A model generated the notes under the pieces. The model did no database searches. It worked only from the letters and a program-made list of their open reading frames with translations, and was not told where the DNA came from. A program made the position numbers and the translations under genes. This document shows, piece after piece, positions 60,296 to 64,000 of a stretch of 64,000 bases of DNA. Within the stretch, counting starts at the first letter, position 1; every line of letters starts with the position of its first letter. The stretch is taken from the NCBI GenBank assembly GCA_030068145.1, contig JAPJBO010000802.1, positions 40,964 to 104,963 on the forward strand. The letters are read 5' to 3'. Source of the stretch: Diplonema papillatum (lineage: Eukaryota; Euglenozoa; Diplonemea; Diplonemida; Diplonemidae).

Positions 60296-61444
60296 AGGAG
60301 CGGCCATGCACCACCACACAATTCATCGAGAAAGAGCTCTCAATCTGTCAATCCTTAAGATCGTCCTGACCTAGCAAAATTCCCCGTGTTGCTTGCTGCA
60401 CTGACCGAGTGCTGCGAAGGAGAGCTCGCCTTTGACTGCGTGGCCAGGCCAAACGTAAAAGGGCGCGCGCAAAAGTTACAAGTTCTTTCTTCCTCTGGAA
60501 GTGAAGGCACGGTGTGGTCACAACGAAACGGCTTGGCACCAAAGATATTCGCGTCGACGCGATGGTTAAGCAAGAAGCCTCAAAAAATAGAAAACGCAGC
60601 AGAGCCAAGAAGCAAGAAGCGATGGAAAGAAAAAAAAAGAGAAAAAAAAGGTCGAAAAACGAAAAAGAAAAGGGGTGCGAGGGATTAAACATGAAGAAAG
60701 TTCAAAGAAAGAACCCAGTACCGAGAGGTGGGTATCAGTAGGAGAGACGGGGGGGGGTAGGCATCTGCGTAGTAGATAACAATTTGTGTTGTGAATAACA
60801 TTCCTGGCCGCGGGTCGGGTGTTAGATAGACTGTTTCTACTCTGGGAACAAGCGCGCCTGTCAACATTAGAGATCTCGGTGCCACCGCCCGAATGTTGGC
60901 CTATCAAAATAAACCTCAAACGATTCCATGGATCGACGATCGCCCGGCGACCAAAAGCCCGAAGACGAAGGAATGAGAAAACGGCAGCCTCTTTCCTGCA
61001 CAGTGGAAGCTGGAGTTAAAGCTGGAGTTTAAAAAGCGGGTGTCACACCGGCTTTCAGGTGTGGATTGGTGCAACTCGGGCACACCCTCTTTAACTCCAA
61101 CCTCTGAGGCTGGACCTCACATAGTGCCCCACAGTCGCTTGGGCCTCGTGCCCGACGCGTCGAGCTTGTCCGCCAAGATAAGAATAGCTGAATCGCACCG
61201 AGAACAGACAGAAAAAGAGGGTGCTAAGTTTTCTTCGCTTTTCACGAAAGAGGGCGTTCCGACTCCCACAATCGCGACAGCGCAAACTCAAGAGGTCGGG
61301 TCAACTATTCCCTGCAGTATTTGCATACTTTCAAAATGAGAAGAAATGGGGATCAAGCCGTCGGTATTGGAAAAGAACGAGAGCAGCTTCTTGTATCGGC
61401 GACGAGTTCAAGGGGTGCAAAAGGCCCCCGGCGCAGGCACGTCG
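60296..61444. other. unassigned, lysine-rich frames and repeat J
   Basis: A purine-rich, lysine-coding stretch (60590-60690) opens two overlapping frames, but these reflect base composition. A repeat J copy is at 61010-61130. A weak plus frame at 60386-60688 is unsupported. Confidence 0.45.
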
Positions 61445-61555
61445 CAACGGCTAGAGGGGGGGGAGAACCGATACAACCGCAAATGGGTCGTTTGTAGTCG
61501 AACGATTACGCCCGGCACTAAACCCAGATTTTACCTGTGTTTTGTGGCGCAGGTT
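61445..61555 (+). repeat. repeat A, partial diverged copy
   Basis: Contains CGAACGATTACGCCCGGCAC and AAACCCAGATTTTACCTGTG. The 3' part with the A-tract is missing. Confidence 0.75.
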
Positions 61556-62883
61556 TCCGACTCCGCAATCGTGAGCAGCACGAAAGTCGAGGGGTCTACC
61601 ACAACTATCCCTACGTGAACTTGCTCAAAATAATATAATCCTCACTCCTATGCTTGTGTCTGTCCCTCTCGTCCTCCGCTCCTGCTCTGCTTGCCGCGCG
61701 CCGTATAGTTGGAGTAAAAGGTGAAGCCAGAAAGCTGTTAATCTTGCTGCTGACCACATGAAGTGGTGCAAGCTCTGGACGGATTGGGAGCGGCAAACCT
61801 GTCGTTCGGATTATTATTAGTCTTCAAAGAAACAAGTTTCTTTTCCTACCAAAAAAAAAGAAAAAAGAAGAAGAAAAGAAGACAAAAAAGCCAAAAGCTA
61901 GGCAACCTCCCCTCCTGCTCCCCGAACCTTCCGATTCCTCTCAGAACAATACAGAGCTCGTCACTGTCGTCGCGGGGCGATCCGACCGGGGGGACAGGGG
62001 GGCATCAGAGGGCTCCAATGGTTGCTACCGTGACAATGGTTGCCGCCGTGAGCAATGAAGAAGAACGAAGAAGGAAGCGAAGAGACGAAGAACAAGAAGA
62101 AGTGCGTAGTTTTGTTTTATTCGAAGAAAGAAAAAAAAAGAAGAAGAAAAAGCAACGCGGAGAGAAAAGAAGCAGAAGACGCAGGGGAAAAAGAAAACAA
62201 AAAAGAAAACATTTCCGGAGCTGGGCTTGCACTGCTAACCAATCGAGATCAACTGATCAACGAGAACGAGAATAACGAAGCAAATAGGTTCCGAAACTCC
62301 CTGCACGGGGGAAGGGTTCCTGTGTTAGCACACGTTGTTCCGGAAAGTGTTCCCTTCAGTATTAAAGAAGAAAGAAGCAACTGCGCTCGAATCGGACCGA
62401 CTTTTTTTGCTTGACTGTTTTGTGGGAATGTGCAGGGGAATCGACTCCGAAAATCTCGGAAATTAGGGGGGGGGTCGTTGTTGTTGGTGATGGTTTTGTG
62501 GGATGAAGTAGGGGAAAGAAAATTTCTTTTTGCGGTGGTCTCCGCTGGCCTGGTAGTCCGTGCTACCTCCTTTCTTTTACACTCGTCTCTTCTCTCTCAC
62601 TACTGTACGTACTCTTTCGCTCTTTTTCTCTTTTGGCTAGCCAAAACAAAAGACTTCTGCGACCGACACCACGAACACATTCGCAATGAATGTGGCCCTG
62701 GCCCCCCACGTGCATACTGTTGGAGCAGGGGTGCCATGTAGCCCGTATCGGTCTAAGTCAACACTGTTACTTTCATGGGATGTTCACCGGGGAAGGGTCC
62801 GACCTAACCGTTAGTCAACATCAACGTCGAGAAGGGGGAGGGGGAAAGAAGTAGAAAATCGGGAAATTAAGGGGGGGGGGGGA
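61556..62883. other. repeat remnants
   Basis: Repeat I is at 62212-62370 (CATTTCCGGAGCTGGGCTTG ... GTTCCGGAAAGTGTTCCCTTC). Fragments of B occur near 62655-62755 (GCGACCGACACCACGAACAC ... GGAGCAGGGGTGCCATGTAG). Purine-rich tracts at 61850-62215 open spurious Lys/Glu/Arg frames. No gene is supported. Confidence 0.5.
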
Positions 62884-63080
62884 TTGCAAGAACGTGCTTG
62901 GAATGGGTATGTGCTCAACACCGCACTGGTCCCGTCCGCGCCGTGTTTCGGTCCTTTAAGCCACGGACACATAAGGCGGACCATCATCAGCGTGGAACCT
63001 GAGTTCTGCAGACAGGACTGCGGTGTGAGTCTGGTTTGTCAGGCGGCTGTTTGTAGCTCGTCACAGCCAGGACCACCCGT
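62884..63080 (+). repeat. repeat G with its 3' tail
   Basis: A full copy including the tail TTCTGCAGACAGGACTGCGG ... GTCAGGCGGCTG. A run of G precedes it, as at 20871-20876. Confidence 0.92.
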
Positions 63081-63324
63081 GCTACTGAGTTAGGGGGGGG
63101 GCGGGGGGGGCGGGTCGGTTTTCGTGGAAAATGTTTACAAAAATGTTAATTGTGGCTCCCTCGGACTGTTTTGTGGGAGTGTGCAGGGGTTTCGCTGTCG
63201 GCTACTGCGTGCGTTGAATCAGAGCATCCACCGCCACTTGGCTCCATAATTTGTACTACTTCGGCTACGATCCGAGGATCTTCATCGGGAACGCTAACTC
63301 GGATGGGCCGCCTGGTGCTTATTT
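63081..63324. other. unassigned spacer
   Basis: G-rich at 63092-63115. No gene is visible. Confidence 0.5.
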
Positions 63325-63520
63325 TAGAGTTAAAGTTCGCCTGAAATTCCGGGGGTTTAGGGTCTTCGTGTGACCGTTGATGAATGGGTTCGCTTAGAGC
63401 AAGAAAGGGCTATAAGGCTACGGGTTGTATATTTGGTGCACGCTTTCGTTATGGGTTATGGCTAGCCATGTCCAGGACTGTTTGCGACCGACACCAAGTA
63501 CATTCCTTCGTGGAGTGTAG
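63325..63520 (+). repeat. repeat B1
   Basis: Begins TTTTAGAGTTAAAGTTCGCC and is co-linear with the 11888 copy through GACCGACACCAAGTACATTC. It is truncated before the GGGCCCCCCACG segment. Confidence 0.92.
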
Positions 63521-63534
63521 TCATACTTTGACGG

Positions 63535-64000
63535 AAGTTGCCCACTACGACCGCAAAATTGTGGTCATTACGCCCGGCACGTAACCCGTGTTTTGGTTTG
63601 CAACACGTCCTCCTTTTTTGCGATTTGCCTTGTGCCCGTATCGACGGAGGCTAGAGCGGGAGGAACAATACAAACACAACGTGAGGTGAGCTTATTTTAA
63701 AGGGGCGGGTCGAATAATAACACCTGTGCTGTATTCGATTTGTCGAATAATAAAAAAAGTTCCGGTAGCAGGATCAAATAGTGGTAGTGTTTTTAGACAA
63801 CCAGACGTGTGTTAAATAACTGTTATTATTCGACCCCCCCCCCCCCCCTCTTTAGTTCCGCCCGCCACCAAAACACAGATTTACTGTGTGTGTACGAGTG
63901 ACTCGTCGTGAGCACGTTTTTCTCCTTGAAGGTTTCGCAACTGGCAGCCTCCTCAAGAATCTCCTACGAAAACCAGGTGCTCATGCGAAAGAAAGTTGAA
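63535..64000 (+). repeat. repeat A, broken copy with insertion
   Basis: The 5' part is at 63540-63695, then an A/T-rich insertion with AATAATAAAAAAAG and a C-run, then the 3' part from CGCCCGCCACCAAAACACAG to GAACCAGGTGCTCATGC-type sequence at the window edge. It is probably the boundary of another intron or repeat cluster beyond the window. Confidence 0.8.

Noticed and set aside
60590-60690. Lysine-rich ORFs
   Set aside because: Two overlapping frames are equally open because the stretch is almost pure purine. There is no protein signature.
61850-62220. Charged Lys/Glu/Arg ORFs
   Set aside because: Purine-rich low-complexity DNA. Both frames are open for compositional reasons.
1-64000. tRNA, 5S rRNA or spliced-leader genes
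   Set aside because: I scanned by eye for T-loop, A/B-box and known leader words and found none convincing. A covariance-model search could still find one.

Overview
The window is nuclear DNA from a protist. Spliceosomal GT-AG introns break up GC-rich reading frames, the standard stop codons apply, and one gene encodes a flagellar axoneme protein. A fragment of the 3' end of an 18S rRNA gene (minus strand, about 1918-2150) carries the 'GCCTAGTAGGCGCAAGTC' and 'GATTACGTCCCTGC' wording I associate with alveolates. A repeat-rich alveolate of chromerid, perkinsid or dinoflagellate grade is my best guess, but this rests on a short fragment and was not tested by alignment.

Layout. 1-11.8 kb: no convincing gene. 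It holds tandem repeats, two large perfect or near-perfect palindromes, an array of a 30-bp unit that recurs in inverted orientation at 5.78-6.03 kb, and a 1.64-kb element with short terminal inverted repeats inserted in that array with a 5-bp target duplication. 11.8-46.1 kb: three minus-strand, head-to-tail genes. (1) 25301-11804: an eight-exon gene of about 1841 codons for a scaffold-like protein (PH/TH1-like N-terminus, proline-rich and coiled-coil middle, five Ig/filamin-like repeats, PDZ-like C-terminus). (2) 32806-27439 and beyond: a protein of more than 1350 aa that combines GAF-like, UBA-like, inactive UBE2Q-like E2, UFD1, UBX, SH3-like and UBA-like regions. (3) 46073-35998: CFAP47, about 2963 aa in three exons, the first 7.6 kb long. 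46-64 kb: mobile DNA. It includes a 1362-aa hAT-type transposase with N-terminal tandem repeats and a SAP motif (49280-53368), a 4.33-kb element with perfect 16-bp terminal inverted repeats, TA target duplications and palindromic subterminal repeats (54128-58455), a small intact gene (59597-58953), and many interspersed repeats.

The introns of the three genes are built largely from a few interspersed repeat families. Family A ends in an A-tract and lies antisense just inside the 5' splice site of five introns. Family B lies toward the 3' splice site. In gene 2 one 183-nt intron (27756-27574) is essentially a single copy of family B2, and the same roughly 178-bp sequence, apparently identical, lies in an intron of gene 1. 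This is the signature of introner-like, intron-generating elements. It and the ubiquitin/Cdc48 fusion protein are the two most interesting items here.

Limits. Exon joins were placed by eye from splice dinucleotides, reading phase and protein continuity, so boundaries may be off by 1-2 nt. The 3' end of gene 2 is not resolved. Family assignments come from motif recognition, not from searches.
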